The notes under the pieces were generated by a model. That model saw only the letters and a program-made list of their open reading frames with translations. It was not told the DNA's origin and made no database searches. The translations under genes were made by a program, and so were the position numbers. Below are positions 53,100-64,000 of a DNA stretch of 64,000 nt, piece after piece. Origin of the DNA: Mucidula mucida. Taxonomy: Eukaryota; Basidiomycota; Agaricomycetes; Agaricales; Physalacriaceae. The DNA is taken from NCBI GenBank assembly GCA_015501055.1, contig JADNYV010000012.1, positions 62,001 to 126,000 on the forward strand, in the 5' to 3' direction. How positions within the stretch are numbered: the stretch's first letter is position 1; each line of letters opens with the position of its first letter.

Positions 53100-54558
53100 C
53101 TAACCTAGTCTCTGCCGCATTGCCTCGCTCCTCTTCACGCTGGGTACACCAATCTCTAAAGCTATCTGAACTAACTCGTCAGTCTCAATCATCCCCGCGA
53201 CATCGACATCACCCATCTGGCTCCGGATCCTGATGTGGTTCAGGATGGCCGCCTTTTGCTGTGATGGTCGTTAGCTTTACTTGTCTTACTTGGCTCGAAG
53301 GCTCACGTCGTCTCTGGACAACGACTGTGCCCACACGTCCAAGGACCCCGCATCCATCACCTCAAATTGATGAGCACCGTAATAGTACCATTTGCTCTGT
53401 GTGATATCAAACATTCTGCACGCGTCTCCTAAGCAAGACATCTACCTTCTTGCTCGGAAGCACAAAAATATGGAAAGAGGTCTGAGGATCGCTCTCCAAA
53501 ATGTAGTCTTCCAGTCTGGAATTGATCGCGGCCTTTCCCCAATCGATAAAATAGGATGTGCTCTCGTCACCAGCGTTTGTTTCAAACACGATTGGGTGGT
53601 AGAAGAACAGCATGTTGTCATCGCTCCTGAAGATCCGTGGGTGCAAGTCGCACGTCGTACACAGCTATCGGAATATCAGCTATCAATTTGACAAGATGCA
53701 AAGAAATGCGCAAATTACGCTTGCAAATCTTTCAACTGGGATGCCAAGTCAGTCAAGATTCCTCAAGAAATGCAAAAAAGAAGATGTTACCGTGTCCTCG
53801 TCCAAGGCCAATGCTCTGCCTAAGTGTTCCAGGGTATATGGACCTGAGCAGTTCTTGACTGGTCGTGGCGGCTTGTCTGCGAAATAAAGGTAATAATCTT
53901 CGAATGTGGGCGGCAAAGAAGGGTTAGGTGAACGTGGAAGCTCTCTGGCCGAGCTGCCTGTGGTATGCGATGGTGTTGAAGGAACCGCGGCTGGCTTCAC
54001 TGCCGACTGCGGTGGTGACAGCGGTAATATGGATGAGCTGGCCTTCGAAGGTACGGTCTCATCGACTGTCTCTGACTGCACATTGTCTGCTGTGTTGCGG
54101 TCACCTTCTGCATGGGCCTCTTCAATGATCTCAAGAGGATCAAGCTCATCGTCGGATTCAGGTAGTGCCTGAAGACGCGTCGTCAAGAAGTGAAAGCGCA
54201 AGACTTGCAGAAAAAACTTAATAATCACCATGTCTTTCTGGCGGACTTCTTCCACGAGCGTCACTATTATCTCTTTGGCTTGGGAGTATCTTTTGTAGAG
54301 GACGTCGCGTTCAGCAACGACATCACTGGGACTCTGTTTGAGGCGCGCTTTGAGTATCCGGTTTGCTTTGCGCAGAGCGTCAAGCTCCGTATGCATAGTC
54401 ATAATCTCCAGTCGCCGCGCTTCCAGTTCGCGATTCAATTCGTCGAACTGCTCCTGCATACCGCGCAGGTAATCAGGGATCTGTAGCAAGCACGACACGG
54501 TCAGGACGCGCATAGTTTTGGTCGAAAAGGCGATGACCTTTTGCCTAGTCGCGCTCAT
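53100..54558 (-). CDS. Uncharacterised coiled-coil protein
   Basis: I recognise no named family. The N-terminal third (from MSATRQKVIAFSTK at 54558) forms a coiled coil (MQEQFDELNRELEARRLEIM and following) that includes VAERDVLYKRYSQAKEIIV. A Pro/Ser/Thr-rich acidic middle follows, then PPTFEDYYLYFADKPPRPVKN. A globular C-terminal region contains MLFFYHPIVFETNAGDESTS, YFIDWGKAAINSRLEDYILE and FEVMDAGSLDVWAQSLSRDD. The last exon ends SEAMRQRLG at 53100. Introns near 53700-53790, 53390-53450 and 53255-53305 fit. It is divergent from the amidohydrolase across 149 bp. The mixture of coiled coil and folded C-terminus suggests an adaptor. Confidence 0.68.
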
Positions 54559-54707
54559 GAGAAATTTGTAAGAATAAGGCGGATTTCAAGGTGAACACGA
54601 CGCGACGACGATCCGAGCCAATTTGGTTCCGTTCAAGCCTGCCAAATTTGGCTGGCTCTATTTGTCCTCTCCCACATGCCCTCCTCGGCCGCTTATCGTT
54701 TTCTCCC

Positions 54708-55962
54708 ATGGCTACAGCGACGAGACTGCTCGTCGATGTGCATACTCATGTATACCTTCCGCGGTATGCATCGTTGATGCGGTCGCGGACCACCGTGCCA
54801 CGCATTATTCCCTGGACAGGGAAAAAAGGCCGGCCAGAGGAGCGCCTGCTCATCCTCGACCACGAGCCCAGTGGCGGTCGTCCAATTGGTACGCAATACT
54901 GGGACCGCAATGAGAAGATAAAGTTCATGGATCAGCACGGCATCGATGTGTCTGTCGTGAGGTGTATTTCATGCTTGCTTTTTCTGTTTTTTACTAACGT
55001 GGCACGCAGTACTGCCAATCCATGGCTTGACTTTTTACCGCCTGTACAGGCCCATCAGATGGCTCATGAGCTGAACGATGACCTGGAAGATACTGTTCGA
55101 CTGGACCGTCGGTCTCTAGTCAAGTTTCTCTACAACGGCTCTATGGCTTTGGCCTACTCCCCCTCGTTCCAGAAATCCACATCTCTCAGGTACTTGAAGC
55201 CATCAAGCAGATCTCGCACGCCCCGCATCTGAAAGGCCTCATCATGGGCACAAAAGGCATCGGCAAAGGACTCGACGACGACGCTCTGGACCCCGTCTGG
55301 GCAGGTATTGAAGAGGCGGGCCTTGTCGTGTTTTTGCATCCTCATTACGGTGTCGACAAAACGCATGGGGCGAAAAAGATAACGGTCACGTACTCCCACT
55401 GGCGCTTGGTTTTCCTTTTGAAACAACAGTGGTAAGATGTCGTTCATCCGCATACCCTTGTGTCTCTTGTTGAATTCCAATCTTAGGCTGCAACTCGTCT
55501 CATATTATCTGGTGTCTTCGACCGTTTCCCAAACTTACGACTTCTCCTCGCTCATTCTGGAGGTGCCCTTCCCCAGCTGTCATCTCGCCTCGCTTCATGT
55601 ATCGACCACGACCCGGTCGTCGCATCCAGACTGAAACACGACGCGCGGTATACGTTGGGAAGCTTTATCTAGACGCAGTCTCTTATGGTCCTGAAGAAAT
55701 GGGCTTTACCGCCGATGTCATATCTCGGGCTTCCCGTTACGCCGTTGGAGGCTCGTTGAAGGCTCCTGCTGATAGAGCAACAGGGAGTAAGCAAATGTTG
55801 TTTGGCACAGACCATCCGTTTTTCCCACCACTGAGCTCGGTGCAAAAGTGGAAGAGTGTAGAGGAAAATCTGGAAGCAATTGATGCTGTCCACGGCTGGG
55901 ATACTAGCGAAAAGGTTGGTGTACGCGGCGGTAACGCGCTCTCTTTGTTTTCCCTTCCTTGA
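54708..55962 (+). CDS. Amidohydrolase-family metal-dependent decarboxylase/hydrolase (ACMSD-like)
   Basis: Amidohydrolase-2 fold. The metal-binding HxH is in LVDVHTHVY at the N-terminus. LHPHYGVDKT supplies a further His, LLAHSGGALPQL the next, and the catalytic Asp is in LFGTDHPFFPP (about 55800). Fungal members include aminocarboxymuconate-semialdehyde decarboxylase-like and gamma-resorcylate or uracil-5-carboxylate decarboxylase-like enzymes; the substrate cannot be told from sequence. The first junction gives VVSTANPWLDF in phase. Single-base breaks near 55092, 55362 and 55662 separate conserved segments (EDT / LYGFGLLPLVPEI; GVDKT / WGEKDNGHVLP; YTLG / LYLDAVSYGPEEMG). About 345 residues. 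The 3' end may be slightly different, since a donor-like GT occurs after TSEK near 55915. Confidence 0.82.
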
Positions 55963-57212
55963 ACAAGGTACGGAGGCCTGAGCGGTCGTGTTTTGATGTC
56001 ACGTCTCTATTTCAACGGTAGACCATTCTTTCTATCTAATTACGGCTATGACTGGTTTGTAACAAAGTGGGGATGAGTTTGGAGTCTCATCTTCACCTCT
56101 CGAATGTTCGAATCATGTCTGAGCCTTACGATTCTACATTCCAGTTGCAATTTAGATCATCCAATAACTATCAACAATTTCTGCTCTCGCTACCGGATGC
56201 ATCTGTTCTACAGCAATGGTTTTATCCAACTCGATTGGTCGGACTCGGGATTCTATTCGTGAGGGTGGGTACCTTAGGCTCCAATATGACAAGTTGACGG
56301 GCATATGCATGATGCTGAGGGTTGCCGGCCTTCAGATGTCTGATATCCTGAGCTTTCATAAGTTTGGGATTCGTATTAAGACTGCTGATAGCAAGTCGAA
56401 CTGTGTATGTGGTGATACTAAATTCAGTCATGCCTTGCACTTGGACTAGCGTTTGCAAGCAAATTTGGAAGCCTTGATGGTATGACAGAAGAGTCATTTA
56501 AACTCTCCAGGACTGTCAAAACACGCCCCCGTCGGCTACTCTGCTATATGATGAAGTCGGTTTGTTCAGCTGTCACAATATCCAGGCGAACGTCGCGGTT
56601 CAGAGATCACAGCGCGTAATCATTGGCCGATACTTCGAAGTTTGAAAGAAGGAAAAATACGCGAGCAGGCGTCAGTCGACTCCGACTCGGAGCTGATTAA
56701 TGTCAGCAACCCTTCCAGCAAAAACTTGTAAGCGACTAGACATTGCATCCTATGAGTCATCGCCGAAGGTGGGTTTGAGACAGTTAGCCACTTCGCCACA
56801 CGAACTTTTGCTCCCGAAGTTTTGATCGAGAGGTTCCTATTTCAGTCGGCTTACGTCCGTTAGTTGTCCGTTGTCCGTTGCCTGTTGACAGTGTCAATCG
56901 CAAGCTTGTTCCTTGCCCTGTACCTCTTGCTTGGCGCCACCAGGATATGAGATGGATACGTGCGTCCGACGGCTTGCGAGGATTTCTTACTATCCGGGCG
57001 TCCTGGGCTGTCACTTTGAAGTTTCGAAGTACAATGGATATGTCGTCTCCCGAGGCTTCAAATATTAACGTGCTGCAGACATCGATAGGTCCTGAATAGT
57101 GTGTATACCGTGAAGAAATAAAGACGAGACATGACTAGACAATACAGTTGGTGATGCTATGTTACACAACTTGAGTACAGAGGATGATCGATAAGGGATG
57201 ATGGATGGCCAT
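55963..57212. other. Long gap between convergent genes
   Basis: About 1.25 kb between the amidohydrolase and the small basic protein gene. Several short open frames (for example 56067-56297 and 56216-56449) have no family resemblance. A short direct repeat is noted separately. I see no gene. Confidence 0.55.
56855..56887. repeat. Short direct repeat, TTGTCCG-like units
   Basis: Near-tandem GTCCGTT/TTGTCCG units repeat three to four times and end in the variant TTGCCTG. It is a minor microsatellite-like tract in a noncoding gap. Confidence 0.5.
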
Positions 57213-57713
57213 CTAGCGGCCACTCCTACGCGTGGTGGTCCTGCGCACGTTACTTGGCCGCTGCTGCTGCGAAGGACGATGTCCACTTCCCGCACCGCTC
57301 CTCTGACTATGCTTGGATTGCTTGGAGGCATTCGTAGAACGCCGATGAGGGGGAGCGGGACGCCGAGTGCCCGTAGCTTGTCGACTGGGAGGTTGACGCC
57401 CACGACCACTGGTCCCGCGAGTACTTGTAGCAGGCTTGGACTTTCTCCGGCCGAACAGAGAGGACAAAAAGCCTCCGGAGCCTTTGCGAGCTTTCCGCTG
57501 CCGGCGGCGCTCAAGGGCTTCGGCTGCTTTGATTTCCTTGATTCCCTGTCGGAAATGCATCAGTAGTCGCACAAGGTACATAGCAAGGGTAACATGCTCG
57601 ACTTCGGAGTCTCTCGTCTCCAGAAAAGGTACCTCTCCATTTAGCCAGCCAGCCATGGACACTGTTTGGGTTGGGATGGCGGCGTGAACCATCAGGGTAG
57701 TACTGAACGGCAT
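57213..57713 (-). CDS. Small protein with basic, low-complexity C-terminus
   Basis: No recognised family. The N-terminal half includes MAGWLNGEVPFLETRDSEVE and VTLAMYLVRLLMHFRQGIKE, an amphipathic helix. An Ala/Glu/Arg-rich helix (AAEALERRRQRKARK) and a Gly-rich link with FLSSLFGRRKSK follow. The tail is Arg/Ser/Gln/Pro-rich with RG and RR pairs that may bind RNA or be methylated. The start at 57713 is the nearest ATG; an upstream frame from 57789 (MKFKWPEITWASDV) runs into it but is off by one base, so the real protein may begin farther up. Confidence 0.5.
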   Translation of the reverse strand: MPFSTTLMVHAAIPTQTVSMAGWLNGEVPFLETRDSEVEHVTLAMYLVRLLMHFRQGIKEIKAAEALERRRQRKARKGSGGFLSSLFGRRKSKPATSTRGTSGRGRQPPSRQATGTRRPAPPHRRSTNASKQSKHSQRSGAGSGHRPSQQQRPSNVRRTTTRRSGR

Positions 57714-59464
57714 CAGATCCTGCTCTTAATGCCAGGGGGAAAAAGCTCACGTCTGAAGCCCATGTTATTTCGGGCCACTTGAATTTCATGTCGTGACAAA
57801 GCGGGGGTAGCGTAGGAATCTAACAGTGCTGTAAAGGTAAGGGAACTGAGGAAAGATGCAGAGGCTGTAGAGATGGCTATATATCGCTCGAAATAACAAT
57901 AGTTACCAAAATGGAAGTTGCCCAGTAACCACGGTCCACAACGTACTGGCTTGAAAACACGCGACGGGCTTTGAAACACGCGAAGACTCTTGGATAACAC
58001 GATGTCTTTGGCAGAGTCCGTTGGTATGGCGAGCTTCAGGATTATTTGGCACCGCAGAACTGCAGGCTACCACGTCGCTCCCACGCTTTTTCCCTAGCGA
58101 ACACATGTTACCCGCGCTCTCACCTCGGCTTCACCAAACGCGTTTAATCCTAAAACTACAAGCATGAGGCTTCTCTGATTGCAATGCTCCTTCGGCAGTT
58201 AGGCGTCTCATCCCGCTGTCCCATCGCATCTCCTTCCGCGATCATAACGCAAGAAAAGTTGGCAATGCATCATGATGTGGTGAGTGGCGCGACTACCGTG
58301 TACGGGAACCGACCCACCGTCGACTCTGTTAGGTTTGCATCGCCCTCTCCCTCCCACCTCGGGCCGGGCCGGGCCTGCTCTGAGTCTCAGTAGCCTCGCA
58401 CACCGCCTTGCACAATTGCTTCGGGCTTAGATTACCGACAATGTTATCGACTGCAGCGCAAAGATTTTCCTGATTCCCTTTCTTGATAGGAAATCTACCT
58501 CGTCGATCGACCCGATTCCCGTATACGTAGACGCTGTTAACTTTAGGCGTCGCGTCCACTTTCGCCATCGCTTCTGAATCCGATACATCTCACTCAGGGT
58601 ACATGTATGATTAGTGCGTTTTGAGTTTGTCTTGACATACAACTAAAATCCAGTGTCACCGAAGAACGCCTTGGCCACCGGTAATTTGCACTTTCGCGGT
58701 TCATGTCTCTTTTTGAGTCATTTGGCAGCTCTCAAAGCATGGAGCGTATCATCACTCCTTGGACTTCGGATTGGGGAGCTGAAGAATGATACAGCATTTC
58801 GGACTTGCACTACGTCCCGTCTATGATCCGCTAAGAGTTATTTCCCGGTTCCGCACTGCGTAGGGTTAGGTACAGATGGAGAGTGGATGATTTGCATGAC
58901 GTGGGCGACCGATGTAATTCAACATCTGTTTCAAGCGTCTTAGCTCTAAGCACAATGCTTACGGTTTTTGAAGCAGCATTCGCTTCTCACGATGAATGAA
59001 TCCATAAATGGTCTTGCAGTGAAAGGTGTGTAAATCTGTTCACAGGTCGTTTGGCCCTTGTTAACTTGCTGAAGCGAGACGCCACGACTTGCATTAGTCG
59101 TTGTCACACCAGGTTTGTTGGTCCATAGACAGATGGATTGCTAGCTATTTGAATAGGAATGATGCACAGGGTTTCGAACTGACGCCGGACTGCCAATTAT
59201 ATGTTCTTCACGTGAGTGGACACCGCCCTTACATTTTGCGCCCACTGCATTTCCCAAAGTTTAGTGTGTATTCTGTCATTGCTGGATCCTTCAAACTCTT
59301 GACGGTGTCGCGTCTATCCGAGGCAAACAGGGGACTATAACGGATCTGTATCTGTTCCGCAGGCATGGCTTTCGAGTACAAGAAGGACTCCAAGGCGCGT
59401 CAAACGACAAGTTTCTCAGCAAGGTGCTCTCAGACATTCGGCTCTCACATTCAGTATAACGGAA
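57714..59464. other. Long intergenic region upstream of the phosphatase
   Basis: About 1.75 kb, the longest gap in the window, between divergent genes. Several short open frames (for example minus 58329-58568) look random. It holds a GGGCC triplet repeat and otherwise nothing I can name. A noncoding RNA or an unrecognised exon cannot be excluded. Confidence 0.5.
58361..58375. repeat. GGGCC x3 tandem repeat
   Basis: Three exact GGGCC units in a local GC-rich spot of the long gap. Small and of unknown role. Confidence 0.6.
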
Positions 59465-60156
59465 ATGGCTCACCAACAGCGCAACTCTAACTTGGTCATC
59501 GACCGGTTGTATCTGGGAAAGTGGGTTTTCCTAATCTTTTGGGTCTTTGCTCAAGGCTGAACTTGCGCCTTTCTAGCCTGAGAGCAGCCACTGCGACACG
59601 CGGGTTGACTGATCACGGCATAACCCATATCCTTTCCGTGTGCTCTGAGCCTATTCCTGCTGAGGTGCCGCAGTCTGGTATTCGCCACAGACGCATTGAG
59701 GTTCAAGACGTGGATTACGCAGACTTGTTAATCAAGCTTCCCTATGCCGTGGAATTTATCTACCACGCGCTCTCCACTGGCGGAACCATTCTCGTTCACT
59801 GCGATACCGGCAATTCTCGCAGTGCCGCGGTCGTTGCAGCTTACCGTACGCGTTTAACTGTACATACTGGGTCCTGCGACTCATTGAACCGTTCCAGTCA
59901 TGTGCTCTCAAAGAATGAGCTCCACAGACGCTTTGGCGCAAATCCGTCACGGTTAGTCTCAACTTTGATGCTTATTGTATCTTTCTGACTTTATTCTTTA
60001 GCACGCGAGACCATCTGGATTCGGCCTGGCTTCCAGCAGCAGCTTGTCCTGTATGAGCTCTGCGAATACAGCCCGAGTCGACAGAATGGAATCTACATGA
60101 GCTGGAGGGTCCCTCTCGAGCGCCAGCTGGCTGCTGCTGGCTTGCCCATAAACTAA
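59465..60156 (+). CDS. Dual-specificity protein phosphatase
   Basis: Atypical DUSP-fold cysteine phosphatase. It starts MAHQQRNSNLVIDRLYLGNL, where the DRLYLG motif is typical of the family, and continues with ITHILSVC. The P-loop HCDTGNSRS (HCxxGxxRS, about 59798-59824) carries the catalytic Cys and Arg; the general-acid Asp is likely in VQDVDYADLL. After the loop AYLMCSQRMSSTDALAQIR and ARETIWIRPGFQQQLVLYEL are also typical. Three introns (59520-59576, about 59849-59899 and about 59951-60001) join in phase. About 180 residues. Substrates cannot be inferred. Confidence 0.9.
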
Positions 60157-60577
60157 TAATCACGCATACAGGGGCGTTTAATAACTTGATCCAACTTGAT
60201 CACTCTTTCGTTTCTCACTTGGTAGCTTACCTTTACTTGCTTAATTTTGTTGCCTCTTCTACTGTAGATATTTTAGTGGCCTTCTATTTTATAGCGACTT
60301 TGTAATTGCATTTCATTTGGCTAGTGCACCAGGACACGGTGGATACACGTTCCACTTTCGTCGCTTCCGATAAAGCCCACGTATGTCGACGTGGACGAGA
60401 AATGAGTCGGTCAGGGCATAGCTGTCGGCAGGGAGACCTATAAAAGGCAAGGCAGGCGCCGGCATTGCCACACTCAGCGGAATTTTAATCTAGGCTCACA
60501 CGCTCTCCTCTGCCTCTCATCGTCGACGACTCGTCCACCTCTTTTTTCTATCTGCCACCCTCACACTCTCGCCAACC
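60157..60577 (+). promoter_or_regulatory. ARF1 upstream region with TATA box
   Basis: About 420 bp. TATAAAAG at 60439-60446 lies 132 nt upstream of the ATG and is followed by a CT-rich tract (CTCTCCTCTGCCTCTC), a common core-promoter arrangement of highly expressed fungal genes. Confidence 0.6.
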
Positions 60578-61376
<799 letters not shown>

Positions 61377-61633
61377 CAGGTTCCTACCCAGTCGTGGACT
61401 GGATTGCTTGGTTCTGTGTCACGATCTTACGATACCGAAAACTCATGCAACCTGCACACACCTTTTCTTTCTCGACTTACTAAAGTTTCTCGCTTTTCTC
61501 TTTTTCTATTGGATCGTTTGCCCATTTCTCTTTCGTGTATTATCCGACCACAGGGTCATCGTAAATGCTCGTTGATTTAGACTTGATCCAATTACACCGG
61601 AATACGAATACATGACAAGTAATTTATACAACA

Positions 61634-64000
61634 TCATCGACCTTCACCAGGGAACAGGCGGCCTACCGCCTCCGCTTCCTTCCGCCGTCGTTCTGCGAGT
61701 TCACGTCCCGCTGCATCTCTCTTGGTTGCCCCAAATTTACTCAGTTTCTCCAAGAGAACCTGTAATCGTTTGGGTTTCACATTTGCGAATGATGTTGATC
61801 TGTTGGTTGGGACTAGGAACTCTTGTACTGCGTTGTTCAATGGTATCGAAGTGGTCTACCGAAATGTGAGTCTTGTACCCAGTCATGTCAACGACTTGAC
61901 TCACCGATCGCAGCTCATTGAAGACTACACATATGTGTTGTCGTCCGAGTCGTTTCAACTCGTCCTCTATGAAGTCAATGTCATTCAGGACGTTGGAAAT
62001 TGCGTTTTCGTTCAACATGGGTATGCTATCCATGTACTCTCGCCCAGTCAGGAAGTCCTAGATCGCGATAATCAACCCAGTATCAGAACCAATCATAGCA
62101 CAGGTACGAACCATCAAAGAGTCAGCGATATGGTCACGGCACCTCTATAAGCCTCGTCTTTATAGGTCTCCTTGATGACCAAAGAGTCCACAACAGTGGT
62201 CAACCAACTAACCAGCTCGTAGAGGTACATGCTTGGACTGTTGTCTCTCCTTGTCGGTGTCCAGTCGTACTCAGACAGGCCGAAAAAGTCATTCAGCTTT
62301 GAGCTTATAACGCCGTTGATGCGCGCCAACGCCCGGGACAACGTGCTCTCGAACGAGTTGGATGCCGTCAATCGGATTGTGCCTCCTCGCTGGGCAGATC
62401 TGATGAGTAGAATGAGACACAGAGGAGCAGACTTGCAAGCCACAGGTCGTACCGGAGATTTGTCAGAGAACGTTCAAGCTCCACGCATGCTACTTGAAAG
62501 TGCTCAAGATTGGTCACAATCTGAGCTACCTGTGTTATGATTGATGTTCCAGCAAGGCGCTTCCCAACTGCGATACTGATGTTCTGAGTTAGCAGACTGT
62601 CTAGAGACTGATCCAATGTTAGTGCAATGCTAATCTTGAATGAAGCCTGAACTAATTACCTTGCTCAGAAGTTCGTCAATGTTCCGATGATGTTGTGAGA
62701 CGCCCTCCACAAAGGCGTAAAATTTTTGGATGAAACCACGAATCTGAAACAATTGAAGCTAGCAAAGAGAAACAGCAAGCATTCCGTACATCTTGGCAAC
62801 ATAGGTAGAAGGTTTGGGACCATGGAAGATTGACCGGCAAAGGAGACCTGTAGACGTTGAGGACTGGGTGAGACCAAAAAGGTTCAAACGCACTCTCGAA
62901 TGGCGGTCCGTTCTTTTTCGCTCAACCAGACCACTTCTAATATGGCCGTCACTTCATTAGTGGCTTCCAACATCATCGGTATATGGTCGTCTTGTTGTAT
63001 AATCTATCATAGTAAATGTATCAGTAATACGCCACAGAGACAGGGGAAGACTGACGCTTTCGAATCGTTTGCTAAATTGTGTTTCCAAAAGTTTTGTGTA
63101 CTTCTCGAAAAGGACCATGATAAATGCGTTTAGAGAAGTTGTCGAGTAGAATGGAGACTATGAAGAAGATTAATTTGAGCGAGGCGTACGATGAACAGGA
63201 TTCACGAACATCAACAGTCATTATGAAGCTGATGAGACTTTCTTTGACGCGCAGAAATGCATCGGGATCTGTTTCTAGACGGAGAGCAGTCTCAATGGCT
63301 GACGTTAAACGAGTCATGATTGCGTCCCAAAGATCCTCAATGTCGCGCTCAGAACGGAACGAGCCTGTCGTTTCGAGTACGTGACTTTCTACAATGAAGA
63401 AGCCGGATATTTCTTGCATCAAAGTTGGTAAGGAAGCGATTGGGAGCGGGTTGGGGAGAATGAGGTCGGATTGCGCCTTCAATGTGCATGAGCATATACA
63501 TTATAGCAATGATTTCTGAACCGACCTTTCTGTCTGCCTGATAGGAGCGTCGAAGTTCGTCCAATGAGTCGAGAGCGGTATAAATATGTATACATTCAAA
63601 CAATGGTTTGAAGTCAATCTTTAGCTCATCAGTGTTCAAGACGTCAACTAGAGAGTTGTTCAAATTCCAATGTAAAGACAAGGATGATATACGCTTACAC
63701 TCGTTCTTCTCGTGGGTGACGAGCTCCACCGCACTTCCGACACGGCTCATGCGAATAAGAGGGTCCTTTTCGCGTCTTGCTCGCCACCGACGTGAACGTG
63801 TTTCCATGCCTTCTAATGCAATGTGACCGACTTGGCCGCTGTTGTTTCGTATCTCCAACAGCCATTGTTTCATTGACGCGGTCACTGCATCCTTGATCTG
63901 GCCGCGCAGTGAGGGCAGAGAGGAAAGCAGATGCTGGTAGAAGGGTGTCTGGAGTAGCAAGGATGGTGGGATGCTTTGGATATCGTCGATGCACTGGTTG
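61634..64000 (-). CDS. SEC15: Exocyst complex subunit Sec15, 5' end outside the window
   Basis: C-terminal two-thirds of Sec15, the exocyst subunit that binds Rab GTPases. From the right edge it shows FYQHLLSSLPSLRGQIKDAV, RWRARREKDPLIRM, DFKPLFECIHIYTALDSLDE, then across a phase-0 intron ISGFFIVESHVLETTGSFR and LRLETDPDAFLRVKESL. Farther down are INGVISSKLNDFFGLSEYDW and YELVSWLTTVVDSLVIKE, and it ends VKPKRLQVLLEKLSKFG with a basic tail and GRLFPGEGR (stop at 61634). Several short introns fit in phase (for example near 63690). The frame looks intact where it can be followed. Confidence 0.92.

Noticed and set aside
49526..55962. Reductase and amidohydrolase as part of a secondary-metabolite cluster
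   Set aside because: No polyketide synthase, peptide synthetase, terpene cyclase, P450 or pathway transporter nearby; neighbours are housekeeping genes.

Overview
The window is fungal nuclear DNA, most likely from an Agaricomycete (Basidiomycota). It carries spliced housekeeping genes with many short introns (about 45-55 nt), intergenic gaps often below 200 bp, genes on both strands, basidiomycete-type multi-pass membrane protein families, and fungal-only families such as TIM54, RIX1 and a GPI-anchored cell-wall protein. I see no rRNA, tRNA, CRISPR array, transposon or secondary-metabolite core gene.

Layout. 0.2-2.6 kb: Ulp1-type SUMO protease (+). 2.9-4.4 kb: coiled-coil protein (-). 4.5-5.3 kb: uncharacterised membrane protein with broken frame (+). 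5.5-6.6 kb: GPI18 (-). 6.65-13.3 kb: URB1 (+). 13.4-17.4 kb: DEAH helicase ECM16/DHR1 (-). 17.6-19.2 kb: AGC-type kinase (-). 20.2-25.6 kb: GAR-domain cytoskeletal protein (+). 25.7-26.8 kb: cytochrome b5 reductase-like (+). 26.8-27.7 kb: ARL1 (-). 27.8-28.5 kb: WKF-domain protein (+). 29.2-30.8 kb: multi-pass membrane protein (+). 31.1-31.8 kb: LLP-like nucleolar protein (-). 32.3-34.8 kb: RIX1 (-). 34.9-38.2 kb: SEC10 (+). 38.8-39.5 kb: GPI-anchored wall protein (-). 39.8-41.0 kb: Gemin2/SIP1 (-). 41.0-42.2 kb: enoyl-CoA hydratase (+). 42.3-43.5 kb: BNA6 (+). 44.1-45.7 kb: multi-pass membrane protein (-). 46.6-47.5 kb: lysine-rich nucleolar-type protein (-). 47.7-49.2 kb: TIM54 (+). 49.5-50.9 kb: extended SDR reductase (+). 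51.3-52.9 kb: Ser-rich single-pass membrane protein (-). 53.1-54.6 kb: coiled-coil protein (-). 54.7-56.0 kb: amidohydrolase (+). 57.2-57.7 kb: small basic protein (-). 59.5-60.2 kb: dual-specificity phosphatase (+). 60.6-61.4 kb: ARF1 (+). 61.6 kb to the edge: SEC15, 5' truncated (-).

Themes. Three genes act in 60S/40S ribosome assembly (URB1, ECM16, RIX1) and two or three more are probable nucleolar factors (LLP-like, WKF-domain, lysine-rich protein). A second theme is membrane traffic: SEC10 and SEC15 of the exocyst plus ARL1 and ARF1. Most neighbours are divergent pairs with very short shared promoters (GPI18/URB1 21 bp, RIX1/SEC10 55 bp, GEMIN2/hydratase 75 bp, ARL1/WKF 88 bp).

Data quality. 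About 30 single-nucleotide frame breaks interrupt otherwise conserved proteins. Most look like one missing base, often in a homopolymer, and six cluster within 270 nt of ECM16. Many lie in genes essential in yeast, so consensus error is the likeliest explanation. I therefore report gene spans (start to stop) and name the breaks. I found no convincing undescribed biological system. The best leads are the GC-AG introns, the 9- and 11-nt micro-exons, the kinase with an HGD catalytic loop, and several uncharacterised conserved-looking genes.
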